This document shows positions 9,501-17,158 of a stretch of 64,000 nucleotides of DNA, in pieces. The position numbers and the translations under genes were made by a program. Below the pieces are notes generated by a model. That model ran no database searches and was not told the origin of the DNA. It was given only the letters and a program-made list of their open reading frames with translations. The stretch comes from Kiloniellales bacterium (GTDB lineage: Bacteria; Pseudomonadota; Alphaproteobacteria; Kiloniellales; JAKSBE01). Position 1 is the first letter of the stretch. The number at the start of each line of letters is the position of its first letter. The stretch covers positions 1 to 64,000 of the forward strand of contig JASJBF010000028.1 of assembly GCA_030066685.1 (NCBI GenBank), given 5' to 3'.

Positions 9501-10271
9501 GTCGGTCACCAAGGTGCCTTCCGCCGCTTCGCCGGAACCGAAGAGTAGGGCTGCCGCCTCCGGCGCCTCGGCGGCGGTGCTGGCGAACAACCGGAGCTCT
9601 ATACCCTCGAGCACCTGGGTCTTGAACAGGCCGTCGACCATCTGGGTCAGGTCGACGATTCCCAGGACGACATAACGGTCCTCTGGCCGCACCACAGCGA
9701 TGGCCGGCACCAGCCAAGCGGTCCCGATCTCGTCGCGGTAGAGGCTGCCGATCACCGCCTGGCCGGGGCTTTCTAGGGCGGCCGACACTGCCCGGGCGAG
9801 CGCCGGGTCCTCCGCCAAGTCGCTGCCGACCGAAAGTCGGCCTTCCTCCGCGATGGAGTGGATGACCTGCCAAGTCTCGCCGCCGATGATGTCCGCAGGC
9901 AGGACGGCGACCAGCGCGGAGGGGAAGAAGTCCTGCTGGTTGTCCTCCAGCAGGCTGACCGCGTCCCAGAACTCGTCGTCGGAGACCTCGGTCGAACTCT
10001 GGTAAAGGGTCGCCATCGCGTGAACGGGCGTGACCGCGGTCTCAATCCACTGCAGCAAGGTCGCGGTCAGCCGGCCGGCCTCTGTATCAGCCCTGTCGTC
10101 CCAGACTTCGACCGCCGCCGTTCGGATGTCGCGGCTGATGAAATAGGTCCCACCGAGGCCGGCCACGAAGACCAAGGCCAAGAGCGCGCCCGTAAGCGGG
10201 GACAGCCCGGCCCGGGCAATCTTGCCGTTTCTCGGCTTTGCAGTGGCGCCTTTGGAAGAGGTCCCGGACAC
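6537..10271 (-). CDS. Membrane sensor histidine kinase with five PAS domains
   Basis: 1244-residue sensor kinase. A transmembrane helix at about residues 28-47, a periplasmic CHASE-like region of about 240 residues, and a second helix at about 287-309 form the input. Five successive PAS/PAC modules follow (about 325-445, 450-575, 580-700, 705-825 and 830-960), each ending in DITE/DITA-type linkers; a short coiled coil leads to the kinase. The phospho-acceptor is H987 in [18 protein letters not shown], and the ATPase domain shows an N box (NLFSNAFYA), G1 (DNGTGMP), an F box (FDPFFTTKP) and G2 (GEGTGLGLS). There is no HAMP and no attached receiver. The start is GTG, 16 bases after the TorT-like gene, so the binding protein and kinase probably form one sensing unit. 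Confidence 0.93.
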   Translation of the reverse strand: MSGTSSKGATAKPRNGKIARAGLSPLTGALLALVFVAGLGGTYFISRDIRTAAVEVWDDRADTEAGRLTATLLQWIETAVTPVHAMATLYQSSTEVSDDEFWDAVSLLEDNQQDFFPSALVAVLPADIIGGETWQVIHSIAEEGRLSVGSDLAEDPALARAVSAALESPGQAVIGSLYRDEIGTAWLVPAIAVVRPEDRYVVLGIVDLTQMVDGLFKTQVLEGIELRLFASTAAEAPEAAALLFGSGEAAEGTLVTDTIRGVVGGARFNFLWDITAGFQGGKGSTRADMVLFGGALATVLLTLFITFLLRQNQQIARVVQARTAELRLALDNMPGGMFMTDKNLNFRVYNDRYSEIYGLAQGTIRSGGSLRDPVRARAERGDYGPGDIDELVEQRIESYGNPQDVRVEERLPNGRIVEFQRQPTEDGGTVAVVTDITERKQAEEILAEKETQLRLAMDYMPGAIFVVDEDLRLVLVNERYGALYGHPDGMVVAGASMEDVLRQELKQGILIGDGSPEEVLQRRLDSFKSRDSSTFEDVTPAGRYLQLRRQPAPGNKMVTVITDITEIKQIQEALRTSEERLISILAESPMGAFVVHEADGRIIFTNPRLGEMFGYAEEDLLGKTGEVLHFDPAIRQRHIAQLERDGFLHDAEIQMRRADGSGLWVLVSLFRINFEGKPARLCWLYDITARKKAEDRFRSLLESAPDATVIVNAEGSIVQTNQQTEKLFGYATEELLGQKVELLVPERFRERHPQHRQAFFADARVRPMGSGLELHGVTKDGREFPIEISLSPIETEEGLLVSGAIRDITARKEAELEIQQTKERLDLALEGSGDGLWDLNVATGEVYWDERWARMLDYELEELDWNLGTFERLLHPDDAPRVMANVEQALKPDAAAYVQEFRLKSKTGDWVWILSRGKVTERDEDGKPVRMIGTHTDITGRKKAEEELRRAKEQAEAALADLKKAQERLVTTEKMASLGQLTAGIAHEIKNPLNFVNNFSETSVELLDELGEVIEPIQDKLDDEARDDLDDIVGTLKGDLKKINHHGKRADNIVKSMLLHARGDGAERVATTVNDLVDEALNLAYHGERARDKSFQVTMEEHLDEAAGTADLVPQEITRVLVNLFSNAFYAVKARGKAAGPDGYTPTVEVRTENRGREVEIRIRDNGTGMPEEVREKLFDPFFTTKPTGEGTGLGLSMSFDIVVQQHGGRIDVESEPGAFTEFAITLPRQPTNGGAQASKMEGR

Positions 10272-10287
10272 GCGAAGCGGCTTCGGA

Positions 10288-11400
10288 TCAATTGACGTCG
10301 AAGGTCGCTTTGAAGCCCTTGGGCGCCAGCGACGTGGAGAGGTCGAAGTCGTTCAGGCTTTCCCGGTCGGTGACCACGACTACGGGCCCGACGTGCTTCA
10401 GGTAGGGCTCGCCCTCCAGGATGCGCACGGCCTGATCCAGGCCGATGCGCGCCTGAATCGCAGGCAAGTCGCTCGGCGCGGCGACGATGGTGCCGCGCTT
10501 GAGGCCGCGATAAACCCCTGGCCCGAAATAGTACGACAGGATTTCGGTTTTACCTTTCAGGCGCTTGCGCCGGACGATGCCAACGGCAGCTTCAGCCGTC
10601 ACTGCGGTGCCGACGATGTAGTCCACGTTGGGATGTGCCTCCAAGGCGGTTTCCACCAGTGCGCCTTGGGTCTTCTTGCCAGTATCGCCGTAAGTTGTTG
10701 CCAGGATCTCGATGTTTCCTCCTCTGAGCGCAGCCTTGAAGCCTTGGTCGCCGCGGCTCACCCATCCCGCGCCCTTGGGACCTGGGAACCAAAGAACCCT
10801 CACCGGATCGGCTGAATCCTTGTGCCGCTCGAACAGGTAGCGGCCCACGGCAAAGCCGTTGTCGTAGAAATCACCTAGGGATTTCGCAGCCACTTTCGGG
10901 AAAGAGACGCCGTTGATCAGGTCGATGACGGGAATGCCCGTGGCGTGGGCCTGCTCGAGCGTCGGATTCAGCTTGTCGAAGTCGATCGCGCTGACGATGA
11001 GGGCGTCGGGCCGGTCCGCCAGGCAGGCCTCGATCTGCTTGATCTGTCCTTCAAGGTTGTCGTAGCCGCCAGCCTCGAAGAGGTTCAGGGTGACGTCCAG
11101 GCGCTTGGCCTCGTCCACAAGGCCGTAGTTGACCCCCAGCCAGTAGGCGTCCTTGAGGTGGGGGATCGAGACGCAGATCTTCCATTCGCGGCTCGCGGCC
11201 GAGAGCGGCTCGTAGCTTTGCTTGCTCCGGGGGCTCGCCGTGTCGAAGGGCGGATCCCAGACCCAGACCGGGATCGGCGACCAATCGGCCGCGGCCGCCG
11301 GCAGCGGCAATGCAAGCAAAAGGGCGATCAGCCCGGTCGTGGCGACCCGCCGCGCGAAGCCTCGGGGCCGGGGATCGCGGTCCCGATCCGGCGTCCTCAT
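10288..11400 (-). CDS. TorT-like periplasmic ligand-binding protein
   Basis: 370-residue periplasmic binding protein of the ribose-type fold, clearly like TorT, which binds trimethylamine N-oxide and modulates the TorS kinase. Shared blocks include [67 protein letters not shown] and a C-terminal SLAPKGF. A Sec signal peptide spans about residues 14-36 (ending in PAAAA). The ATG at 11400 was chosen over upstream options because GGGAGG lies 5 bases before it. It is the first gene of the operon with the kinase and the two receivers. The ligand here is unknown: TMAO, another N- or S-oxide, or something else. Confidence 0.92.
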   Translation of the reverse strand: MRTPDRDRDPRPRGFARRVATTGLIALLLALPLPAAAADWSPIPVWVWDPPFDTASPRSKQSYEPLSAASREWKICVSIPHLKDAYWLGVNYGLVDEAKRLDVTLNLFEAGGYDNLEGQIKQIEACLADRPDALIVSAIDFDKLNPTLEQAHATGIPVIDLINGVSFPKVAAKSLGDFYDNGFAVGRYLFERHKDSADPVRVLWFPGPKGAGWVSRGDQGFKAALRGGNIEILATTYGDTGKKTQGALVETALEAHPNVDYIVGTAVTAEAAVGIVRRKRLKGKTEILSYYFGPGVYRGLKRGTIVAAPSDLPAIQARIGLDQAVRILEGEPYLKHVGPVVVVTDRESLNDFDLSTSLAPKGFKATFDVN

Positions 11401-11629
11401 GGCAGCCTCCCGGAATGCCGTTTCATGCCATGGCTCGAGACCACGACGATGCGTTCTACGGATCGCCGGCGCCCGCCGATGACCGTCCACGGCGGCGCCC
11501 GGCCGGCCGCCAAGCGCTCAGCCTGCTTCTGTGGGGCCAAGCCTCTCTCCTCCCGAGCGGGAGTCTATCGAAGCCGCGGGCCCGAATCCATGCCACAACG
11601 CGACAGCTGAAATCACCAATTCGTGCCGC

Positions 11630-11659
11630 TTGACCCCCGTCGTCGCGCACCGCTATAAG
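11630..11659 (+). promoter_or_regulatory. Sigma-70-type promoter for MATE transcript
   Basis: -35 TTGACC, an 18-base spacer, -10 TATAAG: five of six and five of six matches to consensus. The predicted transcription start, around 11666, lies at or next to the ATG at 11669, so an ORF starting there would be nearly leaderless. The MATE gene begins about 190 bases further down. Confidence 0.65.
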
Positions 11660-11668
11660 CAGCGCATC

Positions 11669-11740
11669 ATGAGCACGCGCTTTCACCTGATGTGCCGATC
11701 GGAGTCGATCGGCAGCCCGGTCCTCCCGGCCGGGCTCTGA
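11669..11740 (+). CDS. Possible leaderless leader peptide, 23 residues
   Basis: A 23-codon ORF (MSTRFHLMCRSESIGSPVLP, then AGL and a stop) whose ATG lies about 3 bases after the predicted transcription start of the promoter at 11630-11659. The ORF overlaps two hairpins: CCGATC-GGAGTC-GATCGG, and AGCCCGG pairing with CCGGGCT over its 3' end. A start codon at the RNA 5' end plus coding-overlapping hairpins is the layout of a translation-coupled leader. The 120 bases between it and the MATE gene are non-coding. I know of no named family for it. It may also be chance, since the region is short and GC-rich. Confidence 0.35.
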   Translation: MSTRFHLMCRSESIGSPVLPAGL

Positions 11741-11860
11741 CGCGCGCTCCTCCTCCCTCCCTTTTCGGACTGACAGCCTTTAGATCGGAGCGCGCCTTTC
11801 GGGGGCGCCGCTCGATGTTCCTTCGCCGGCGCCTCGGATTTCTCCGGGGATTTTCAAGCG

Positions 11861-13297
11861 ATGGACTCGCTTCAAGACACAGCAAAGCTGAGAGACGCCC
11901 CGCCGGTGCCGGCCGGACCCTGGCGCCGCGAAAGCGCCGCGTTGCTTCGCCTGGCGCTGCCGATCATCCTGACCGGCCTGGCCGACATGGCGATCAACGC
12001 CACCGACATCGTGATGATGGGCTGGCTCGGCCCGCAGGCGCTGGCGGCCGGGATCCTGGGCGGCCACTTCTATGCCTTCCTGCACTTCTTCGCGCTCGGG
12101 ACCCTGGCCGCGGTCGCGCCGATGATCGCCCAGGCCCTGGGCGCCCGGCAGTTCCGGATGGTCCGGCGCTCGGTCCGCCAGGGACTCTGGGTCGCCCTGA
12201 CCCTGGCCCTGCCCGGGGTCGTCGTGATCCTCAACGCCCGGCCGATCCTCGAGGTCCTGGGCCAGTCGACGGCGCTGACCCCGCTGACCGAATCCTACCT
12301 GGACGCCCGGGTCTGGGGCTATCTGCCCGGGCTCTGGTTCCTTGTGCTCGCGCATTTCTGCGCCGCGCACTCCCGGCCCCGGGCGATCCTCTGCGTCACC
12401 CTGGTCGCGATCGCGGTCAACGCCCTGGGCAACTACGGCCTGATGTTCGGCAACTTCGGCCTGCCGCGCCTGGAGCTGGTCGGGGCCGGGATCTCCAGCG
12501 CCCTGGTCGACGGCTTCGCGGCCATGGCCCTGCTGGCCTTCGTTCTGACCGACCGGCGCTTCCGCCGCTACCGTGTCCTGGGGCGGATCTGGCGGGCCGA
12601 CTGGGCCCGCTACCGCGAGATCTTCCGGATCGGCCTGCCGATCGCCGGGACCGTGCTCGCCGAGATCGGCCTCTTCCTCGGCTCCAGCCTGCTGCTCGGC
12701 TGGCTCGGCGAGGCCCAGCTCGCCGGCCATGCGGTGGCGATCCAGTGCGCCGCCATCGCCTACATGGTGCCCTACGGCCTGGGCCAGGCGGCGACCGTGC
12801 GGGTCGGCCTGACCGCCGGCGCGGGCGACGCCGCCGGCGCGGCCCGGGCCGGCTGGACCGCGCTCGCCTGGGGCTGCGGTTTCATGGTGCTGCCGGCCCT
12901 GGTGTTCTGGCTCTGGGCCCGGCCCCTGGTCGGCCTCTTCCTCGACCTCGCGGACCCGGCGAGTCGGGCGGCGCTCGACTTCGCGGTCGCCTTCCTGGGG
13001 ATCGCGGCCGTGTTCCAGCTGGTCGACGGCGCCCAGTGCATCGCCAACGGCGCCCTGCGCGGCCTCAAGGACACCCGGATCCCCATGCTGCTGGCCTGCG
13101 TCAGCTACTGGCTGGTGGGCTACGGCGCGGCCCTGGTCTTCGGCTTCCAGCTCGGCTGGGGCGGGGTCGGGGTCTGGGTCGGCCTGGCCTTCGGGCTGGC
13201 GACCGCGGCCTTGGCCCTGACCTGGCGCTTCCTCGACCGGCTGCGGGCGCTGCGGCCGGCGCGACTCGCGCTGTCGAATCCGCAAACGGGGGTGTAG
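11861..13297 (+). CDS. MATE-family multidrug/cation efflux transporter
   Basis: 478-residue inner-membrane antiporter of the MATE (NorM/DinF-like) family, which exports cationic drugs, toxins or metabolites using a Na+ or H+ gradient. Twelve hydrophobic segments in two halves of about 220 residues are visible. The N half starts at LRLALPIILTGLADMAINATDIVMMG, whose first 20 residues match the usual P-x-x-x-x-x-L entry motif; the C half starts at FRIGLPIAG near residue 262. An in-frame ATG with GGGGA about 11 bases upstream was used. It follows a promoter and a possible leader ORF, so expression may be conditional. The substrate is not deducible. Confidence 0.92.
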   Translation: MDSLQDTAKLRDAPPVPAGPWRRESAALLRLALPIILTGLADMAINATDIVMMGWLGPQALAAGILGGHFYAFLHFFALGTLAAVAPMIAQALGARQFRMVRRSVRQGLWVALTLALPGVVVILNARPILEVLGQSTALTPLTESYLDARVWGYLPGLWFLVLAHFCAAHSRPRAILCVTLVAIAVNALGNYGLMFGNFGLPRLELVGAGISSALVDGFAAMALLAFVLTDRRFRRYRVLGRIWRADWARYREIFRIGLPIAGTVLAEIGLFLGSSLLLGWLGEAQLAGHAVAIQCAAIAYMVPYGLGQAATVRVGLTAGAGDAAGAARAGWTALAWGCGFMVLPALVFWLWARPLVGLFLDLADPASRAALDFAVAFLGIAAVFQLVDGAQCIANGALRGLKDTRIPMLLACVSYWLVGYGAALVFGFQLGWGGVGVWVGLAFGLATAALALTWRFLDRLRALRPARLALSNPQTGV

Positions 13298-13327
13298 ACT
13301 GGTGCCCTCACTCGGGAGGAAGGACAC

Positions 13328-13711
13328 ATGCCGCGACGGGCCCGCATCACCATCGGCGAGGTCGCGCTGGAGGTGGAGCTGCTGGAGACGCCGACCGCGG
13401 CGGCGATCTGGTCTGCCCTGCCTTTCGAGTCCGAGGCCCTGACCTGGGGCGACGAGGTCTATTTCTCGACCCCGGTCTCGGTGCCGCGGGAGCCGCAGGC
13501 GCGCAGCGTGGTCGAGGCGGGCGAGATCGCCTTCTGGACCGACGGCGACGCCATCGCGATCGGCTATGGCCCGACCCCGGTCTCGCGCGGCGACGAGATC
13601 CGGCTGGCCTCGCCGGCCAACGTCTGGGCGGCCGCCCTGGGCGACGTCCGGGCCTTCGACGCGGTCGAGGCCGGGGACGAGGTGCTGGTCGAAGCCCTGT
13701 CGGGGGCCTGA
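13328..13711 (+). CDS. Cyclophilin-like fold protein (TM1367 type)
   Basis: 127-residue protein resembling the small cyclophilin-like proteins of the TM1367/DUF3830-type group. The blocks I rely on are [21 protein letters not shown], the glycine/aspartate stretch [20 protein letters not shown] and the C-terminal [14 protein letters not shown] very good ribosome site (GGGAGGAAGG) lies 6 bases before the ATG. No signal peptide or membrane helix is seen. Members of the group are structurally related to peptidyl-prolyl isomerases, but activity has not generally been shown. The gene lies 30 bases after the MATE gene and 6 before the cupin gene, probably one transcript. Confidence 0.8.
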   Translation: MPRRARITIGEVALEVELLETPTAAAIWSALPFESEALTWGDEVYFSTPVSVPREPQARSVVEAGEIAFWTDGDAIAIGYGPTPVSRGDEIRLASPANVWAAALGDVRAFDAVEAGDEVLVEALSGA

Positions 13712-13717
13712 GCGGCC

Positions 13718-14026
13718 ATGTCGGAGGAGATCCTGACCCTCGCGCGCTTTCCGGCGCCCCCGGACCGCGACGCGGTGGCGGCGGCCTGGCGGACGCGGGG
13801 CTTCTCCTGCCACAGCTTCGTCGATCCGCCCGGGCGGCAGTGGCTGGACTTCGTGCACGACTGCAACGAACTGGTGACCGTGGTCGAGGGCCGCCTGAAG
13901 CTGGAGGTCGCCGGGCACAGCGTCGAGGCGGGGCCGGGGGACGAAGTCTTCATTCCCCGCGGCGCCCGGCACTCGGTCTTCAACGTCGACGCCGGCACCA
14001 CGACCTGGCTCTTCGGCTACGACTGA
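13718..14026 (+). CDS. Small cupin-domain protein
   Basis: 102-residue single-domain cupin. The conserved barrel shows motif 1 as WLDFVHDCNELVTVVEG (His and Glu candidates for a metal ligand set, then G) and motif 2 as GPGDEVFIPRGARHSVFN. The usual HxH of motif 1 is replaced by HDCNE, so metal binding may be altered. The start ATG is 6 bases after the cyclophilin-like gene, and the two are probably co-transcribed. Such small cupins can be isomerases, sugar-binding proteins or regulators of adjacent enzymes; no function can be named here. Confidence 0.85.
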   Translation: MSEEILTLARFPAPPDRDAVAAAWRTRGFSCHSFVDPPGRQWLDFVHDCNELVTVVEGRLKLEVAGHSVEAGPGDEVFIPRGARHSVFNVDAGTTTWLFGYD

Positions 14027-14089
14027 TCCGCGCCGACGACTCCACCGGGTCCGGTCTGTGAGATTTGTCACAACCCTCGGCTGCGATAC

Positions 14090-14118
14090 TTGACATCCTG
14101 TTAACCCAAGGATGCTAG
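14090..14118 (+). promoter_or_regulatory. Candidate sigma-70 promoter
   Basis: A perfect -35 TTGACA at 14090-14095 is followed after 17 bases by TGCTAG, a weak -10 that overlaps a TGCTAGC palindrome. It is the only promoter-like signal between the cupin gene and the DUF4132 fragment, whose ATG is at 14260. The strong -35 with a weak -10 suggests activator dependence or a different -10 choice. Confidence 0.4.
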
Positions 14119-14259
14119 CTTGGTGGACTGAGGCAGCGCCGCCTCGGATCCGGGAGAGCCAGCCGGGGCGCCGTGGTTAGCGATTCGTGACAACCGGGTT
14201 TCCGGCCAGAGACCGGGGCTTTTCGCCGCGGTCCCTTGGTCTGGGTCGAGGGAGGCGAA

Positions 14260-15072
14260 ATGACGGCAGATTCGGCGTCCTCACGGCGACGCTCGGGGCG
14301 CGGCAGCTGCTCGCCTTCGACCCTCGACTCGGTGGTGTCCGACAGAGATCGTCTGTCTCGCAAGCTGGAGTCCCTCTTTCTCGCCCGGCAGCCGCTGACC
14401 TACGCCGCCTGGCGGGCGGACTATGCCGAGGACGCCTCGATGGCGCCGGTCACCGCCAGCCTGATCTGGAGCTTCGAGTGCCGCGGTGCGCCCTGCAGCG
14501 GCATGCTGGCCGGCGAAAGCCTCGAGGGTCTTCAGGATCGCAAGATAGAGACGCCTTCGCCGAAGGCCGGAGTCGCCCTCTGGCATCCAGTCATGGTCTC
14601 CGCCGAGGAGGTGCTGGCCTGGCGGCACCGCCTGCAGGCCCTGGAGATCAGCCAGCCCTTCCGCCAGGCCCACCGGGAGAGCTATGCCCTGACCGAGGCC
14701 GACCGGCGCACGGGCAGCTATTCCAAGCGCTTCGCCGCCCACATCCTCGACCAGGAGAAGTTCGCCGCGCTCTGCCGGCAACGCGGCTGGGCCTACGACC
14801 TTCAGGGCGTGATCGGCGGCTTCAACGTGCCGACCCTGGTCCTCGAGGCCTGGGGCCTGACCGCCGAGTTCTGGATCGAGCCCCTGGCAACGGCGGGGCC
14901 GGCCCTTCCCGCCCGCCTTCCCAATCTGACCACCGATCAGGTCTGCTTCCGCGACCTAGACGGCGAACGCCTGCCGCTCGCTTCGGTTCCCGAGGTCGTT
15001 TTCTCGGAGGTCCTGCGCGACGTCGACTTCTTCGTCACCGGGGCGAGCGTCGGCAACGACGGGACTCTCTGA
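14260..15072 (+). CDS. DUF4132 (MolR-like) C-terminal-type protein, short
   Basis: 270 residues resembling only the C-terminal DUF4132 domain of the large MolR-type proteins, which usually exceed 800 residues. Recognisable blocks are QPFRQAHRESYALTEADRR, GSYSKRFAAHILDQEKFAAL, GWAYDLQGV and the closing VVFSEVLRDVDFFVTGASVG. The protein stops four residues after that block, where long family members usually continue. The first 40 residues are low-complexity and Ser/Arg-rich. ATG at 14260 was chosen over an upstream TTG (14236) because GGGAGG precedes it by 5 bases. It may be a genuine mini-form or a remnant. The molecular function of the domain is unknown. Confidence 0.75.
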   Translation: MTADSASSRRRSGRGSCSPSTLDSVVSDRDRLSRKLESLFLARQPLTYAAWRADYAEDASMAPVTASLIWSFECRGAPCSGMLAGESLEGLQDRKIETPSPKAGVALWHPVMVSAEEVLAWRHRLQALEISQPFRQAHRESYALTEADRRTGSYSKRFAAHILDQEKFAALCRQRGWAYDLQGVIGGFNVPTLVLEAWGLTAEFWIEPLATAGPALPARLPNLTTDQVCFRDLDGERLPLASVPEVVFSEVLRDVDFFVTGASVGNDGTL

Positions 15073-15191
15073 GCCGGCGGTCGCCGGGATTTCGGCGCCG
15101 GGGCGCCTTGCCTGTAACCGCTTGAACTTCCATTGCATCAAAGTTCCGCTATGCTGCCCGAGCGGCATGCCGGCGTGCAGGAAGGGAAGCC

Positions 15192-16364
15192 TTGGCAAGC
15201 TTGAGCGAGGAGGCGGGGAGAGACGCGGCCCTTCGGCCGGCCGGACCGGTCGAGGTGCGGGAGCAGGCGGGCGGCCGGGTGCTGATTCTGCAGGGCGACT
15301 GGACCGCGCCGACCCTCGTCGCCTGCGAGCAGGCACTCTCGGCGCAGCCGAAGGGCGGGGCTGAGCGGCTTCGCTTCGATCTCGCGAACCTGGCCCGCAT
15401 CGACACGGCCGGCGCCTGGCTGATCCAGCGCGAGGTCAAGGCATGGGAAGACGCCGGGACCGCGGTCGAGGTGACCGGCGCGACCGAGGCCGTGGCCACC
15501 CTGCTGGCCACGGTCACCAGCCATGACGTCGAGCACCCGCCGATCGAGCCGCCCTACGTCAACCCGGTCGTCGCGATGATCGAGCGCCTGGGCGCCGGGA
15601 CCTTCTCGGTGCTGCGGGCCGCGACCGAGCTGGTCAACTTCCTAGGGCTGCTGGTGGTGACCCTGGCCCGCTGCCTGGTCCAGCCGCGACGGCTCCGGGT
15701 GGTGTCCATCGTCAGCCACGTGGAATCGACCGGGCTCGACGCCCTGCCGATCGTCGGGCTGCTCAGCTTCCTGATCGGGATCGTCCTCGCCTACCAGAGC
15801 GCGGACCAGCTCGCCAAGTTCGGGGCCCAGATCTTTACCGTGAACATCGTCGGCATCGCCATGCTGCGCGAGATGGGTGTCATCCTGACGGCGATCATCG
15901 TCGCCGGCCGTTCCGGCAGCGCCTTCACCGCGCAGATCGGCACCATGAAGGTGAACCAGGAAGTCGACGCCATGACCACCATCGGCCTCGATCCGATCGA
16001 GGTGCTGGTCGTGCCCCGGGTGATCGCGCTGTCGATCATCCTGCCGCTGCTGACCTTCTACGCCATCCTCATGGGCCTGCTCGGCGGCGCGGTCATGGCC
16101 AACGCCGCCCTGGACATCAGCTTCGTTCAGTATCTCCGGCAGCTGAACGCCGCGGTCACCCTCGGCTCCTTCTGGTTCGGCGTCCTCAAGGCCCTGCCCT
16201 TCGCCTTCGTCATCGCCATGGTCGGCTGCTTCGAGGGCCTCAAGGTCAAGGGAGACGCGGCCTCGGTGGGCGAGCAGACGACCCGCTCGGTGGTCGAGGC
16301 CATCTTCCTCGTGATCGTGATCGACGCCGTGCTGTCGGTCTTCGCCTCGGTGGTCGGGATATGA
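15192..16364 (+). CDS. mlaE: MlaE-family ABC permease with N-terminal STAS-like domain
   Basis: 390-residue permease of an MCE-type phospholipid transporter. Residues about 20-115 are a STAS-like domain (VLILQGDWTAPTL through RIDTAGAWLIQREV); in other bacteria this is often a separate MlaB protein. Residues 130-390 are the MlaE core with about five membrane helices and the conserved EVDAM loop (KVNQEVDAMTTIGLDPIEVL). No ATG exists near the front; the TTG at 15192 is preceded by AGGAAGGGA and begins MASLSEEAGRD, so a TTG start is proposed. It overlaps mlaF by four bases. The complex moves phospholipids or related lipids between inner and outer membranes. Confidence 0.93.
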   Translation: MASLSEEAGRDAALRPAGPVEVREQAGGRVLILQGDWTAPTLVACEQALSAQPKGGAERLRFDLANLARIDTAGAWLIQREVKAWEDAGTAVEVTGATEAVATLLATVTSHDVEHPPIEPPYVNPVVAMIERLGAGTFSVLRAATELVNFLGLLVVTLARCLVQPRRLRVVSIVSHVESTGLDALPIVGLLSFLIGIVLAYQSADQLAKFGAQIFTVNIVGIAMLREMGVILTAIIVAGRSGSAFTAQIGTMKVNQEVDAMTTIGLDPIEVLVVPRVIALSIILPLLTFYAILMGLLGGAVMANAALDISFVQYLRQLNAAVTLGSFWFGVLKALPFAFVIAMVGCFEGLKVKGDAASVGEQTTRSVVEAIFLVIVIDAVLSVFASVVGI

Positions 16365-17155
16365 GCGTGCGGCAGGACGGCCTCGTCATCCGGGTGAGCG
16401 GCCTGCGCACCCAGTTCGGCCGGCAGGTGATCCACGACGGCCTCGACTTCGAGGTCCGGCGCGGCGAGATCATGGGCATCGTCGGCGGCTCGGGCACCGG
16501 CAAGTCGGTGCTGCTGCGGACCATCATCGGGCTGATCACGCCGGCCGCCGGCCGGATCGAGGTCCTCGGCCGCGACCTGGGCGCGCTGACCGACCGGGAG
16601 CGCCTGGAGATCCAGCGCCGTTGGGGCGTGCTGTTCCAGGACGGCGCGCTCTTCTCCTCGCTTACGGTCGGCCAGAACATCGCGGTCCCGATGAAGGAGC
16701 ACCTCGCGCTGCCGCCGGCGCTCAGCGCCGATCTGGCGGCGCTCAAGATCCACATGGTCGGCCTGCCGCCCGAGGCCTGCGGCAAGTATCCCTCGGAGCT
16801 GTCCGGCGGCATGCGCAAGCGCGCCGGCCTGGCGCGGGCGCTGTCGCTGGATCCCGATATCCTGTTCCTCGACGAGCCGACCGCGGGCCTGGACCCGATC
16901 GGCGCGGCCAACTTCGACCAGCTGATCCTCGACCTGCGGGGCGCCTTGGGCCTGACCGTGGTCATGGTGACCCACGACCTGGACAGCCTGCAGACCATCT
17001 GCGACCGGATCGCGGTGCTGGTTGACAAGAAAATCAAGGTCGGCACCATGGCCGAGCTGATGGAGGACCCCCACCCCTGGATCCAGGCCTATTTCCGCGG
17101 GCCGCGCGGACGGGCGGCCCTGGGAGAGTCTGCGGCCGAGCACATGGGGGTGTGA
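16361..17155 (+). CDS. mlaF: MlaF-family ABC transporter ATPase
   Basis: 264-residue ATPase subunit of the MCE transporter. Walker A is GGSGTGKSV (near residue 43), the signature is LSGGMRKRAGLARAL (near 148), Walker B DILFLDEPTAGLDP follows, and the H-loop is in VTHDLDSL. The LSGGMRKR form and the GIVGGSGTGKSVLL entry are characteristic of MlaF rather than generic ABC proteins. The ATG overlaps the mlaE stop (ATGA), and the stop is 3 bases from mlaD. It drives lipid transport from the cytoplasmic side of the inner membrane. Confidence 0.95.
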   Translation: MSVRQDGLVIRVSGLRTQFGRQVIHDGLDFEVRRGEIMGIVGGSGTGKSVLLRTIIGLITPAAGRIEVLGRDLGALTDRERLEIQRRWGVLFQDGALFSSLTVGQNIAVPMKEHLALPPALSADLAALKIHMVGLPPEACGKYPSELSGGMRKRAGLARALSLDPDILFLDEPTAGLDPIGAANFDQLILDLRGALGLTVVMVTHDLDSLQTICDRIAVLVDKKIKVGTMAELMEDPHPWIQAYFRGPRGRAALGESAAEHMGV

Positions 17156-17158
17156 CGT

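Larger units (their letters stand above)
11401..11860. other. Divergent intergenic region, 460 bases
   Basis: Separates the minus-strand TorT-like operon from the MATE gene. Going right it holds an inverted repeat TCCCGAGCGGGA near 11553, a strong sigma-70-like promoter at 11630-11659, a 23-codon possible leader ORF starting 9 bases after its -10 box, two GC-rich hairpins inside that ORF (around 11696-11713 and 11714-11739), and a pyrimidine-rich run TCCTCCTCCCTCCC. I see no longer coding sequence that I trust. The minus-strand promoter of the TorT-like operon should lie here too but is not obvious. Confidence 0.7.

Noticed and set aside
11740-11860. Riboswitch aptamer in the MATE leader
   Set aside because: I see hairpins but none of the conserved cores of known riboswitch classes. 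A leader ORF fits better.
11780-14071. 763-codon minus-strand frame over the MATE, cyclophilin-like and cupin genes
   Set aside because: The plus-strand genes are unmistakable. The minus-strand product is GDRQ-rich with no domain.
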